Origin: Terrirhizobium terrae
GTDB lineage: Bacteria > Pseudomonadota > Alphaproteobacteria > Rhizobiales > Rhizobiaceae
Reading direction: 5' to 3'
Assembly (NCBI RefSeq): GCF_030323265.1
Contig: NZ_CP104992.1
Location: 1,239,501-1,303,500, forward strand
Length of the DNA stretch: 64,000 nt
The stretch's first letter is position 1. Each line of letters begins with the position of its first letter. A program made the position numbers and the translations under genes. Below are positions 30,210 through 38,301 of this stretch, in pieces. A model generated the notes under the pieces. It was not told the DNA's origin, did not search any database, and saw only the letters and a program-made list of their open reading frames with translations.

Positions 30210-31106
30210 TCAGGTCTTGAGACGCGGGTCCAGCACGTCGCGCAGCGTGTCGCCGACCACATTGGCGGCCATCACGATGACGAGGATAAGGATGGAGGGG
30301 ATCACCGCGATATGCGGCGCGAAGAGGAAGAAGTCGCGGCCCTGTGCCGCCATCATTCCGAGTTCAGCGACCGGCGGACGGGCGCCGAGACCGAGAAACG
30401 ACAGCGAGGCTGCGATCAGGATCAGCTGGCCGAAACGCAGACTGAGGAAGATCAGCACCGACGAAATGCAGTTGAGGACGAGATAGCGCGAGAAGAGCTG
30501 CGGATCGCGAATGCCGAGCGAACGGCCCGCCGTGATGAATTCCTGCCCCATGATGCCGATGCCGATGCCGCGTGCCACGCGGGCGCAGTCCGGAATGGTC
30601 GAGATGACCAGCGCCAGCAGGATAGGCGTGACGCCCTGGCCCATCGCAGCAACCAACGCCAACCCGAGAAGGATTGCCGGCAGCGACAGGAGGATGTCCG
30701 AGAAGCGCATGATCCAGGGATCGAGCTTCTGATAGAAGGCGGCGAGGAGGCCGAGGAACGAGCCCAGCACGCCGCCGATCGCGACCGAGGCGAGGCCGAT
30801 CAGCAACGTCAACCGCGTGCCGTAGAGAAGCCGGCTCAGGATATCGCGGCCCTGCGGATCGGTTCCGAGCAGGTATTCTATATTGCCGCGCGCGGCCCAG
30901 GCCGGCGGCAGCATGGTTCTGCGGGAGCTTTCATAGGGATCGTATGGCGCCAGCAGCGGCGCGAAGATCGCCGCAAGGCAGATTAGCGCAAGCACGGTGA
31001 TCGCGAAAAGTGCTGCACGATCCCGCAGGAAGCGTTTCCACCAGGCACGATCAGCGGGTGCGGCCGCAGCCTTCTTGGCGGTGTCGTCTGTCGTGATAGC
31101 GCTCAT
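30210..31106 (-). CDS. ABC transporter permease, DppC type
   Basis: A 298-residue inner-membrane permease of the dipeptide/oligopeptide family. It has an N-terminal cytoplasmic tail, a first helix (LFAITVLALICLAAIFAPLL), the periplasmic LLGTDPQGRDILSRLLYG segment typical of DppC/OppC, and an EAA-type coupling loop (EFITAGRSLGIRDPQLFSRY). It ends with DTLRDVLDPRLKT. Its start overlaps the stop of the DppB-type gene, so the pair is probably translated in fixed proportion. Confidence 0.92.
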   Translation of the reverse strand: MSAITTDDTAKKAAAAPADRAWWKRFLRDRAALFAITVLALICLAAIFAPLLAPYDPYESSRRTMLPPAWAARGNIEYLLGTDPQGRDILSRLLYGTRLTLLIGLASVAIGGVLGSFLGLLAAFYQKLDPWIMRFSDILLSLPAILLGLALVAAMGQGVTPILLALVISTIPDCARVARGIGIGIMGQEFITAGRSLGIRDPQLFSRYLVLNCISSVLIFLSLRFGQLILIAASLSFLGLGARPPVAELGMMAAQGRDFFLFAPHIAVIPSILILVIVMAANVVGDTLRDVLDPRLKT

Positions 31107-32041
31107 CTGTTCACCCGCGGGTCGAGAACCGAATAGAGGAGGTCGACGATCAGGTTGATCGCAATGAAGGTCACCGCCATGGCGAGAATGCAGCCCTGGG
31201 CAACGGTGAAATCGCTCGACAGGATGCCGCCGACGGCAAGCCGGCCGATGCCCGGCCAGGAATAGATCGTCTCGGTGACGACGGCTCCGCCGAGCAGGTA
31301 GCCGGTCTGCAGCCCGACCAGGGTGACGACGGGGATCAGCGCGTTGCGCAAGCCATGACGGAACACCACCGTGCGTTCCGGCAGGCCCTTGGCGCGGGCA
31401 GTGCGGACGTGGTCGAGCTCAAGCACTTCGAGCACGGACGAGCGCGTCATGCGGGCGACCGGGCCGATGAAGACCATGCCGAGCGACAGCGCCGGCAGGA
31501 AGATGTGGCTGAGGCCATCAAGCGTCCAGAGAGGTCCGCCGCGACCGACGAAGGGGAACAGCCGCAGCGACACGCCGAACGCCTGGATGAGGATCAGGCT
31601 GATGAAGAAGACCGGCAGCGAGATGCCCGCAACCGAGAGCGCCATCACCGCCCGGTCGACGAGCGAGCCACGACGCATCGCGGCGACCGTGCCCATGGCG
31701 ATACCGAGCGGGATCGACCAGATCAGGCAGGCGAACATCAGTTCGACCGTCGGCACGATAGCGGTCAGGAGCTCCTCGATGACGGGCTTGTTGGAGATCA
31801 TCGACCGGCCGAGATCGCCGACCAGAACCCGCTCGAGATACATCCAGAACTGCACGAGAAGCGGCTGATCGAGCCCCATCGACCGACGGATCTCCTCGAC
31901 GACATCGGGAGGCGCGGTCGGGCCGGCGAGAACGATAGCCGGGTCACCGGGCACCATCTGCAACAGCAGAAACCCGAAGACGAGAACCCCGAAAAGGACC
32001 GGGATCGAAAGCCCCAGGCGACGCAAGATGACCGAAATCAT
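31103..32041 (-). CDS. ABC transporter permease, DppB type
   Basis: A 312-residue partner permease. The N terminus ILRRLGLSIPVLFGVLVFGF is followed by MVPGDPA, characteristic of DppB/OppB. The EAA loop region is VRTARAKGLPERTVVFRHGL and the end is DLLYSVLDPRVNR. It overlaps the upstream YtcJ amidohydrolase gene by four bases and the downstream DppC gene by four bases, forming a tightly coupled trio. Confidence 0.92.
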   Translation of the reverse strand: MISVILRRLGLSIPVLFGVLVFGFLLLQMVPGDPAIVLAGPTAPPDVVEEIRRSMGLDQPLLVQFWMYLERVLVGDLGRSMISNKPVIEELLTAIVPTVELMFACLIWSIPLGIAMGTVAAMRRGSLVDRAVMALSVAGISLPVFFISLILIQAFGVSLRLFPFVGRGGPLWTLDGLSHIFLPALSLGMVFIGPVARMTRSSVLEVLELDHVRTARAKGLPERTVVFRHGLRNALIPVVTLVGLQTGYLLGGAVVTETIYSWPGIGRLAVGGILSSDFTVAQGCILAMAVTFIAINLIVDLLYSVLDPRVNR

Positions 32042-33666
32042 GTCTGCACCTCCTGCTTCGTGTAGACGACCTTGCCGCCGAGCAGCGTCATCTCGCAGGT
32101 CGTGTTGAGAATTTCGGAAGGCTCGATCTCGAAGAGGTCATTTGAGAAGACCGCGATATCGGCGAGCTGGCCGGGCACGAGGCGCCCCTTCACCTCTTCC
32201 TCATGGGCGGCATAAGCGGATTCCAGGGTGTAGGCGTTAAGCGCCTCCTCCATGGTCAGCGCCTGGTCGGCGCCGAGCACGGTACCCTTGTCGGTGGTGC
32301 GGGTGACCATCGCGTAGAGACCGGCAAACGGATTGAGCGGCGTCACCGGGCAATCGGTCGAAGCAGACGGGCGCAGTCCCGCATCGATCCAGGTGCGCAT
32401 CGGGTAAGCGAAGTCGGAGGCTTCCTTGCCGCGCACTTCGACATACTGGTCGCCGAAATAGTAGATGAAATCGGGCTGTGGGGCCGGGATGACACCGAGC
32501 TCGACCATGGTGGCGATCTGCTCGTGGCTGAGCCAGCCGCAATGCTCGATCCGGTGGCGGCGGTCGGCCGCCGGATTGGCTTCCTGCGCGGCTCGGATCG
32601 CATCGAGGATCCGCTCGATCGCAGCATCGCCGATCGCATGGACCGCCATCTGGTAGCCGAGATCATGGGCGCGCTTTACCAGCCCGTCGGTCTCGTCCTG
32701 CGTCAGGCAGAAAAGCCCGTATTCGTCCTTCGTGCCGGCATAGGGCGTCTTCATCGCCGCCGTCTTGCCGCCGATACTGCCGTCGACGAAGATCTTGACT
32801 TGGCGCAGCCGCAGCATGTCGTCGCCCTGTCCGGCGACATAACCTTCCGCCGTCGCCTTTTCGAGAATGTTGCGCTCCTTGTCGCCGATCAGGCACATGG
32901 AGACGCGTACCGGCAGGCGGCCGGTTTCCTTGGCGGTTTCGTAAGCCTTGAGCTCGGTCCAGCCGTGGTTCATGCCCACCGCGGCATCCATGGTCGAGGT
33001 AATGCCGTAGCTCAGCATCATCTTGCCGCCGGCCTCGATCGCCTCGACATAATCTTCCAGACCCGGCACCGGCTGCTGGTTGGCGACCGGCTGGCGGGCG
33101 TTTTCGGCGAGAAGACCAGTCAATTCGCCATTGGCCCGGCCGATCGTGCCGCCATCCGGATCGGGCGTGTTATGGCCGATCCCGGCGAGCTGCAGCGCAA
33201 TCGAATTGGCGACGCCCACATGGCCGCAGGCGCGGACGACATAGACGGGACTGTTCGGCGCAACCTCATCCAGTTCGCGACGGGTCGGATGGCGGTTTTC
33301 TGCAAGCTTGGAATGGTCATAGCCGCGGCCGATGATCCATTCGCCCGGCTGGCGGGATTTCGCCGCCTCGGCGACCTCGCCGAGAAGCGCGCCGACGGAG
33401 GTCACCCTGCGCGGGTTGAGATCAAGGTTCTTCAAGCCGAGACCGAAGGCCGCGAGATGCGTATGGACGTCATAGAAGCTCGGCGTGGCGAGCCGCCCCT
33501 CAAGCGCGATCACCTCGGTCTGCGGGCCGGCAAGCGTCGCGATCTCGGTTGCGGAGCCGGAGGCGAGCACCTTGTCTCCTGAAATGGCAAGCGCCTCGGC
33601 GAAACCTTCCTTCTGACCAAGCCAGATCTTGCCGCCGGTCAGAATCACGTCTGCAGTTGTCGTCAT
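32038..33666 (-). CDS. YtcJ-type amidohydrolase, copy 1
   Basis: A 542-residue amidohydrolase_3 (YtcJ-like) protein. Metal-site motifs are YDVHTHLAAFG, MAVHAIGDAAIERIL, RHRIEHCGWLS and STDCPVTPLNPF. A conserved PGQLADIAVFSNDLF precedes the C-terminal strand. The ATG at 33666 has GGAAGG about 5 bases upstream, so the longer in-frame extension to 33747 is probably untranslated. It is homologous along its whole length to the next gene upstream. Characterised members of this broad family act on N-substituted formamides and related amides; the substrate here is unknown. Confidence 0.88.
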   Translation of the reverse strand: MTTTADVILTGGKIWLGQKEGFAEALAISGDKVLASGSATEIATLAGPQTEVIALEGRLATPSFYDVHTHLAAFGLGLKNLDLNPRRVTSVGALLGEVAEAAKSRQPGEWIIGRGYDHSKLAENRHPTRRELDEVAPNSPVYVVRACGHVGVANSIALQLAGIGHNTPDPDGGTIGRANGELTGLLAENARQPVANQQPVPGLEDYVEAIEAGGKMMLSYGITSTMDAAVGMNHGWTELKAYETAKETGRLPVRVSMCLIGDKERNILEKATAEGYVAGQGDDMLRLRQVKIFVDGSIGGKTAAMKTPYAGTKDEYGLFCLTQDETDGLVKRAHDLGYQMAVHAIGDAAIERILDAIRAAQEANPAADRRHRIEHCGWLSHEQIATMVELGVIPAPQPDFIYYFGDQYVEVRGKEASDFAYPMRTWIDAGLRPSASTDCPVTPLNPFAGLYAMVTRTTDKGTVLGADQALTMEEALNAYTLESAYAAHEEEVKGRLVPGQLADIAVFSNDLFEIEPSEILNTTCEMTLLGGKVVYTKQEVQT

Positions 33667-33709
33667 AGGGGCCTTCCATTTCATGATATCGCAAGGTCGA
33701 TGCATTTCA

Positions 33710-33731
33710 GGAGCCCGCCTGGGCGGGCTCC
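33710..33731 (-). other. Hairpin between the two YtcJ genes
   Basis: GGAGCCCGCC and its perfect complement are separated by two bases, giving in practice a 9-bp GC-rich stem with a 4-base loop. It lies just after the stop of the upstream copy. There is no U-tract. Confidence 0.5.
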
Positions 33732-33753
33732 GGGTATGGCAGGGCAAACCGTC

Positions 33754-35367
33754 TCAGGCGCGATAGACCACCTCGCCGCCGAGCATGGTCATCAGGCATT
33801 TTGCCGAGAGGAAAGCCTCCGGTTCGACGGTGAAGAAATCCGTGTCGAAGACCGCGATATCCGCGAGCTGGCCCGGGATCAGGCGCCCCTTGCGCTCTTC
33901 GTCATGGACGCCGTAAGCGGCCTCGTAGGTGTAGAGATGCAGCGCCTCACCAACGGAAAGCGCCTGCGCCAGGCCGAGCGGCTTGCCGGTATCGGACTTG
34001 CGGGCGACCATCGCATAGAGGCAGGGCATCGGGTCGGGCGAAGTGACCGGGCAATCGGTGGAAGCGGAAGGATGCAGGCCCTCCTCGAACCAGGTCTTGA
34101 ACGGATAGCAATGCTGCGGCCGTTCCGAACCGAGGATCGTGTAATAGCCCTCGCCGAAGAAATAGAGGAAGGATGGCTGCCCGGCCGGAATGACCTTCAT
34201 TGCCTTGAGACGCGCCAGGTCTTCCGGCACATGCCAGCCGCAATGCTCGATGCGGTGGCGGCGGTCCGGATCCGGCATTTCCGCATATGCCTTTTCATAG
34301 GCATTGAGCACCATGGAAATGGCGGCGTCGCCGATTGCATGCGGAGCGATCTGATAGCCCAGCCGGTGCGCCTTGAGCGTCAGTTCGTCGGTCTGTTCCT
34401 GGGTCAGGCAGCGCACACCGAAATTGGTTTCGTCGTTTTCGTAAGGAATGGAGAACCACGCCGTACCGGCACCGGCCGATCCGTCGGTGAAGAACTTGAC
34501 CGGGCCGATGCGGAAGATGTCGTCACCCACGCCGGTCACCAGTCCCTTGGAATGGGCGTAGTCGACGATATTGCGTTCGAGATCGCCCATCAGCGTACCG
34601 GCGACGCGCAGAGGAATGCGGTTCTGCTCGCGCGCCGTCAGATAGGCGTCGAGTTCGACCTCGCCTTCACCGATGCCGATCGCGGCCTCCATGATCGAAG
34701 TGATGCCGAATGTCAGAAGCTTCTTGCCGCCACGCTCGATGGCCGCAACCAGCTGGCTTTCGGTGATCGGCGGCATCACCGCCCGCACGGCATCGCGAGC
34801 ATTCTCGAACAGGATGCCGTCAGGCTCGCCGTTGCGGCGGCGGATCTTGCCGCCGAACGGGTCTGGTGTATCGCGACCGATGCCGCCGGCCTTCAGTGCG
34901 AGGGAGTTACCGACCGTCGTGTGGCCGCAGGTACGGGTGAGGAAAACCGGATTGTCGGGCGAGACCGTATCGAGATCCCATTTCGTCGGATGTTCGAGTT
35001 CGGCAAGCTTGTCATGGTCATAGCCACGGCCAAGGATCCACTGCCCCGGCTCGGCATTGGCAACGGCTTGCCTGACGAGATCGACGATCGCCTGGACGCT
35101 GGTGACGCCGGCCGCCGGCCGCAGATCCAGTTCGACAAGGCTTCTTCCATAGTGATGCAGGTGCATATGCGCGTCGTTGAGGCCTGGCGTCGCAAGTTTG
35201 CCTTCGAGATCGATGATCTCGGTTTCGGGACCAGCAAGCGCGGCCATCTCGGCAGCCGTGCCCGTCGCCAGAACCTTGTCGCCGTCGATGGCGATCGCTT
35301 CGGCAAAGCCCTCCTTGAGGCCGCACCAGATCTTTCCGTTCGTCAGTAGGCGAGTAGGCACTGTCAT
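33754..35367 (-). CDS. YtcJ-type amidohydrolase, copy 2
   Basis: A 537-residue amidohydrolase_3 protein. It has NDAHMHLHHYG, QIAPHAIGDAAISMVL, RHRIEHCGWHV and STDCPVTSPDPM, and ends with IPGQLADIAVFDTDFF. It aligns with copy 1 from the first strand to the end (for example WILGRGYDHDKLAE against WIIGRGYDHSKLAE), so the two are tandem paralogues. I prefer the ATG at 35367, preceded by AAGGA at good spacing, to the in-frame ATG five codons earlier. It follows the 2-hydroxyacid dehydrogenase gene by 42 bp. Confidence 0.87.
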   Translation of the reverse strand: MTVPTRLLTNGKIWCGLKEGFAEAIAIDGDKVLATGTAAEMAALAGPETEIIDLEGKLATPGLNDAHMHLHHYGRSLVELDLRPAAGVTSVQAIVDLVRQAVANAEPGQWILGRGYDHDKLAELEHPTKWDLDTVSPDNPVFLTRTCGHTTVGNSLALKAGGIGRDTPDPFGGKIRRRNGEPDGILFENARDAVRAVMPPITESQLVAAIERGGKKLLTFGITSIMEAAIGIGEGEVELDAYLTAREQNRIPLRVAGTLMGDLERNIVDYAHSKGLVTGVGDDIFRIGPVKFFTDGSAGAGTAWFSIPYENDETNFGVRCLTQEQTDELTLKAHRLGYQIAPHAIGDAAISMVLNAYEKAYAEMPDPDRRHRIEHCGWHVPEDLARLKAMKVIPAGQPSFLYFFGEGYYTILGSERPQHCYPFKTWFEEGLHPSASTDCPVTSPDPMPCLYAMVARKSDTGKPLGLAQALSVGEALHLYTYEAAYGVHDEERKGRLIPGQLADIAVFDTDFFTVEPEAFLSAKCLMTMLGGEVVYRA

Positions 35368-35409
35368 GCTCTGGTCCTTCATGAAATTGAGATCGGAATG
35401 TTTAAGAGA

Positions 35410-36378
35410 TCAGTAGCCGGCTTCCCTGTTGACGAGACCCGGTGGTGAACGCCCCTCGCGGAGCGCCGAAAAATTCTCGGAGACCTGGCGGAGGATTTCC
35501 GCCGGCGTGGTGTCGGATGCCTTGTGCGGGGTCACCATGATCCTGGGATGAGACCAGAACGGATGATCCTCGGCTGGCGGCTCCTGGCGAAAGACATCGA
35601 CGCTGGCGGCAGTTAGGTGACCACTATCGAGAGCCTCGATAAGATCGGCCTCGACCATATGCTCGCCGCGTCCCATCTGGACAAGCGCGGCACCTTGCTT
35701 CATCTGCGCGAAGAAATCCCTATTCAGCAGATCCCGCGTCGTTTCCGTCAGCGGCAAAACGTTGACGAGAATATCGGCCTCTGCCGCGACGCTGCGAACG
35801 GCGCCCGGACCTGCTACAACCTCGATCCCGTCAAGCGATGCTTCTTCCGTCGCGGGAACGGAGTTGCGCGCGACGAGCACGCGAAAACCCATGGCGGCAA
35901 TCGCCATCGCGCAGCGCCTACCCATCAGCCCGTAGCCGAGAACGCCGACCGTGACCGATCCGGGAGCCAGAGGCCGAAAACTGCGATCCCAGCTGCGCCG
36001 AGCCTGGTTGGCGATGTAATCGCCCATGCGCCGGTGGTGCCAGACAACCTGCCAGGCCGCAAAACCGGCCATCAGATCGGCCTGCGCATGATCGCGAACC
36101 CGCGTCACCACCACGCCTTTCGGCAGCGACGGGCAGGCCAGGATGCTGTCGACGCCGGCAGCGATCGACGACACCATTTTCAGATTGGGATAAGCGTCGA
36201 ACGCCCTTTCCTCAGGCATCCAGGCAAGCGCTACCTCGACACGAGCGGGATCGACGACCTCATGCGGCCTGACCACGCGCAGCGCCGCATCGGCACTGCC
36301 ATCGAATATCCGGCAAAGATCGAACGTTCGGGAAAGGCCAACGACCTCGATGGCAGGCCCGGCAGCCACCGCGCTCAC
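35410..36378 (-). CDS. D-2-hydroxyacid dehydrogenase, GhrA-like
   Basis: A 322-residue NAD(P)-dependent 2-hydroxyacid dehydrogenase, closest in layout to glyoxylate/hydroxypyruvate reductase A. The nucleotide motif is GVLGYGLMG. The catalytic triad residues are Arg in LVQMGRGEHMV, Glu in DVFRQEPPAE and His in VTPHKASD. It probably reduces a 2-keto acid produced by the neighbouring aminotransferase or oxidase. The start is GTG. It overlaps the stop of a small upstream reading frame (GTGA), which points to translational coupling. It is the first enzyme gene of the long minus-strand operon. Confidence 0.88.
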   Translation of the reverse strand: MSAVAAGPAIEVVGLSRTFDLCRIFDGSADAALRVVRPHEVVDPARVEVALAWMPEERAFDAYPNLKMVSSIAAGVDSILACPSLPKGVVVTRVRDHAQADLMAGFAAWQVVWHHRRMGDYIANQARRSWDRSFRPLAPGSVTVGVLGYGLMGRRCAMAIAAMGFRVLVARNSVPATEEASLDGIEVVAGPGAVRSVAAEADILVNVLPLTETTRDLLNRDFFAQMKQGAALVQMGRGEHMVEADLIEALDSGHLTAASVDVFRQEPPAEDHPFWSHPRIMVTPHKASDTTPAEILRQVSENFSALREGRSPPGLVNREAGY

Positions 36379-36533
36379 GAAGCAGACTCGCGCTTGACGG
36401 TGAGAGAGACGGGTACCGACTCGCCGTCAGTGAAGGCGAGTGCGTAAACATCCCTGTCTTTCCAGAGCCCGGCATCAAGACAACAAGCCAGACCCAGTGC
36501 AGCCTTGCCGGCTGTCCCGTTCGGTTTCGTCAC
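36375..36533 (-). CDS. Possible 52-residue leader or small protein coupled to the dehydrogenase gene
   Basis: From a GTG at 36533 the minus strand is open for 53 codons and ends in a TGA that overlaps the GTG start of the dehydrogenase gene. The predicted peptide has ordinary protein composition, for example LWKDRDVYALAFTDGES and a basic end LTVKRESAS, but matches no family I recognise. A second GTG lies four codons upstream and the ribosome site (TGGGAA) is weak. It lies about 50 bases downstream of a good promoter. It may be a real small protein, a leader peptide, or the remnant of a longer gene. Confidence 0.4.
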   Translation of the reverse strand: MTKPNGTAGKAALGLACCLDAGLWKDRDVYALAFTDGESVPVSLTVKRESAS

Positions 36534-36592
36534 GTCTGTTCCCACTATTCTTGCCAGCTGCGCATTTTTTGCACAGCGGTCATTTTGTGGTC

Positions 36593-36620
36593 ATGATACC
36601 GACCCCGGACCCACTGTCAA
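36593..36620 (-). promoter_or_regulatory. Sigma70-like promoter of the long minus-strand operon
   Basis: On the minus strand the sequence reads TTGACA, 16 bases, TATCAT. The -35 is a perfect match and the -10 differs from consensus at one position. Transcription would start near 36586, about 50 bases before the small reading frame. The spacing is one base shorter than ideal. Confidence 0.65.
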
Positions 36621-36630
36621 TCGTCGACAA
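36621..36630. promoter_or_regulatory. Candidate GntR/FadR-type operator abutting the -35 box
   Basis: TCGTCGACAA fits the TNGTNNACNA layout recognised by FadR-subfamily GntR regulators and is centred on the palindrome GTCGAC. It touches the -35 box of the minus-strand promoter and lies 120 bp upstream of the divergent GntR gene. Binding here could affect both directions. Confidence 0.45.
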
Positions 36631-36750
36631 TCGACAAATTACGATCTATCGTTCGCGCATCGACATTCCCAAGACCGGCGTCTCGCACAAGGATGCCAGC
36701 CCTGCGGGATATGGTCGAAGACCTGCAACCGACGGGGAAGGACCGGCAGA

Positions 36751-37473
36751 ATGTTTCGATTGCTAGAACAGGCCGATTTGCCGAGCCGCATCGCCGACCT
36801 GGTATTGCGCGCCATCGGTGATGGTCTTCTGCGGCCGGGCGAGCGTGTCACCGAAGCCCGGTTGGCCGAACAGATGGGAACGTCACGCGCGCCGGTTCGC
36901 GAAGCTTTGCGACTACTGGAAAGCCAGGGGCTGATCGTCTCGCATCCGCGCCGCGGATTTTTCGTGAAAAGCTACAATGCTGACGAGCTGCTGGAGATAT
37001 ACGATCTGCGCGAATGCCTGGAACTGCACAATGCACAGGCGGTGATCGCACGGATGACCGACGATGACCTCAAGCGGCTCGAAGCCCAGGTGGAACTCCT
37101 GAAACAGCTCGGCGCGGAAGGCCGCACCCAGGAACAGGTCGTCGAGGACTACTCCTTCCACCGGATGCTTTGCGAAGTCGGCGGCAATTCCCGTATTTTG
37201 AAACTCTTCGATCAGATCGCGACCGAGCTTCGATCAGGCATCGCGCTTGTCGGCCGCATCTACGCCAATCCCGTCGAGATCGCCAAAACCCACGACCCGA
37301 TCATCGAGGCGTTGCGCGCCCGCGATATCACTCGGCTACGCGATGAGCTGCATGAACATCTGCAGGATGCAACGACGCATGTGGTCGGTATCTACCGCCA
37401 ATGGCCGGCCAGCCAGACCGACGATTTGCCGGGCTATCCGCTGTCGCCGATCGAACAACAAAAGGCCCGGTAG
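36751..37473 (+). CDS. GntR-family regulator, FadR/FCD subfamily
   Basis: A 240-residue regulator. The N-terminal winged helix contains GERVTEARLAEQMGTSRAPV and REALRLLESQGLIV, and the rest is a helical FCD ligand domain (YDLRECLELHNAQAVI, DYSFHRMLCEVGGNSRI). FCD domains bind carboxylic acids, often with a metal held by Asp/His residues. The ATG at 36751 has GGAAGGA upstream. A longer reading frame upstream of it is not supported by a ribosome site. It is transcribed away from the long amidohydrolase operon and probably controls it in response to a pathway acid. Confidence 0.9.
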   Translation: MFRLLEQADLPSRIADLVLRAIGDGLLRPGERVTEARLAEQMGTSRAPVREALRLLESQGLIVSHPRRGFFVKSYNADELLEIYDLRECLELHNAQAVIARMTDDDLKRLEAQVELLKQLGAEGRTQEQVVEDYSFHRMLCEVGGNSRILKLFDQIATELRSGIALVGRIYANPVEIAKTHDPIIEALRARDITRLRDELHEHLQDATTHVVGIYRQWPASQTDDLPGYPLSPIEQQKAR

Positions 37474-37742
37474 ACAAGGCTACAACCAGTCGCACATAAA
37501 TTGCGCATATTTTGACGGTGAAATTTTTATCGGCAATTTTGCGGAATAATAGTTGCAAACGTCCACTAATGGGATTTGAATACTCGAAATGAGGGGGCAA
37601 TCTCGCGTCACGGCCTCTCACACAGACCTGAGACGCGGATCCTCGCGATCCTTCGTTCGTAAATTGAATGCATCCAGCGTGATTTGAGCCGGCAGTCTTC
37701 AGCTGCCGGATGTGAGATCTATTGTCTTCTTCAGGAGGCAGC

Positions 37743-38240
37743 ATGGCGAGTGCAGTCAGACGTGGTACCGGCGCGGCGGAATTGGCCGATCTCGGCCTCG
37801 ACGTGCTCGAGGACATCCTGAGCTACTATATCCGCACCCTGAATATCGCGGTTTCCCGCGATCTCGACGAGAAGCTTGACGGGCTGGAAGTCGCCAAGGG
37901 CACCGGCAAGATCACCACCTTGTTGCTGGTCGACCGGCACCCCGGAATTCGCCCCTCCGCCATTGCCGAACTCATCCTGCGGGACCGCTCGGCCATGGTG
38001 CGCGTCATCGACCAGATGGAGGAGCATGGGCTCCTCACGCGCCGGACGGACGGTGACGACAACCGCGCCCAGGGCCTGTTCATCACCCGCAAGGGCCGTG
38101 ATCTCGCGGCGACGATCCGCCCGATTGTCGTCAAGCAATCGCGTGACTTCTTCCCGGACATTACCGATGACGAACATCGCCTGCTGATCTCCATCCTCAG
38201 CCGCACCTATCGCCGGATCGTCAGCCTCAACAGCACTTGA
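37743..38240 (+). CDS. MarR-family regulator
   Basis: A 165-residue winged-helix regulator. Features are LLLVDRHPGIRPSAIAELIL, the recognition segment DRSAMVRVIDQMEEHGLL and the wing RTDGDDNRAQGLFITRKG. AGGAGG lies 4 bases before the ATG at 37743, which is why I chose it over an upstream TTG. It lies 61 bp before the oxidase gene and probably controls the oxidase/ABC operon. The 269-bp gap before it is AT-rich between 37495 and 37560, as expected for a promoter, but I could not place a convincing -35/-10 pair. Confidence 0.88.
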   Translation: MASAVRRGTGAAELADLGLDVLEDILSYYIRTLNIAVSRDLDEKLDGLEVAKGTGKITTLLLVDRHPGIRPSAIAELILRDRSAMVRVIDQMEEHGLLTRRTDGDDNRAQGLFITRKGRDLAATIRPIVVKQSRDFFPDITDDEHRLLISILSRTYRRIVSLNST

Positions 38241-38301
38241 AGAAACCCTCTCGCGGCTGTCTCTCGTCACTATTCAAGTCATCCCAAGGAGTATCGTTGA
38301 A

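Noticed and set aside
31355..32065. Plus-strand frame of 236 codons opposite the DppB permease gene
   Set aside because: Very rich in Arg, Asp, Glu and His, antisense to a typical permease. No supporting ribosome site.
36505..36750. N-terminal extension of the GntR regulator
   Set aside because: The extension has unusual composition, lies over the promoter/operator region and lacks a ribosome site. The ATG at 36751 has a good one.
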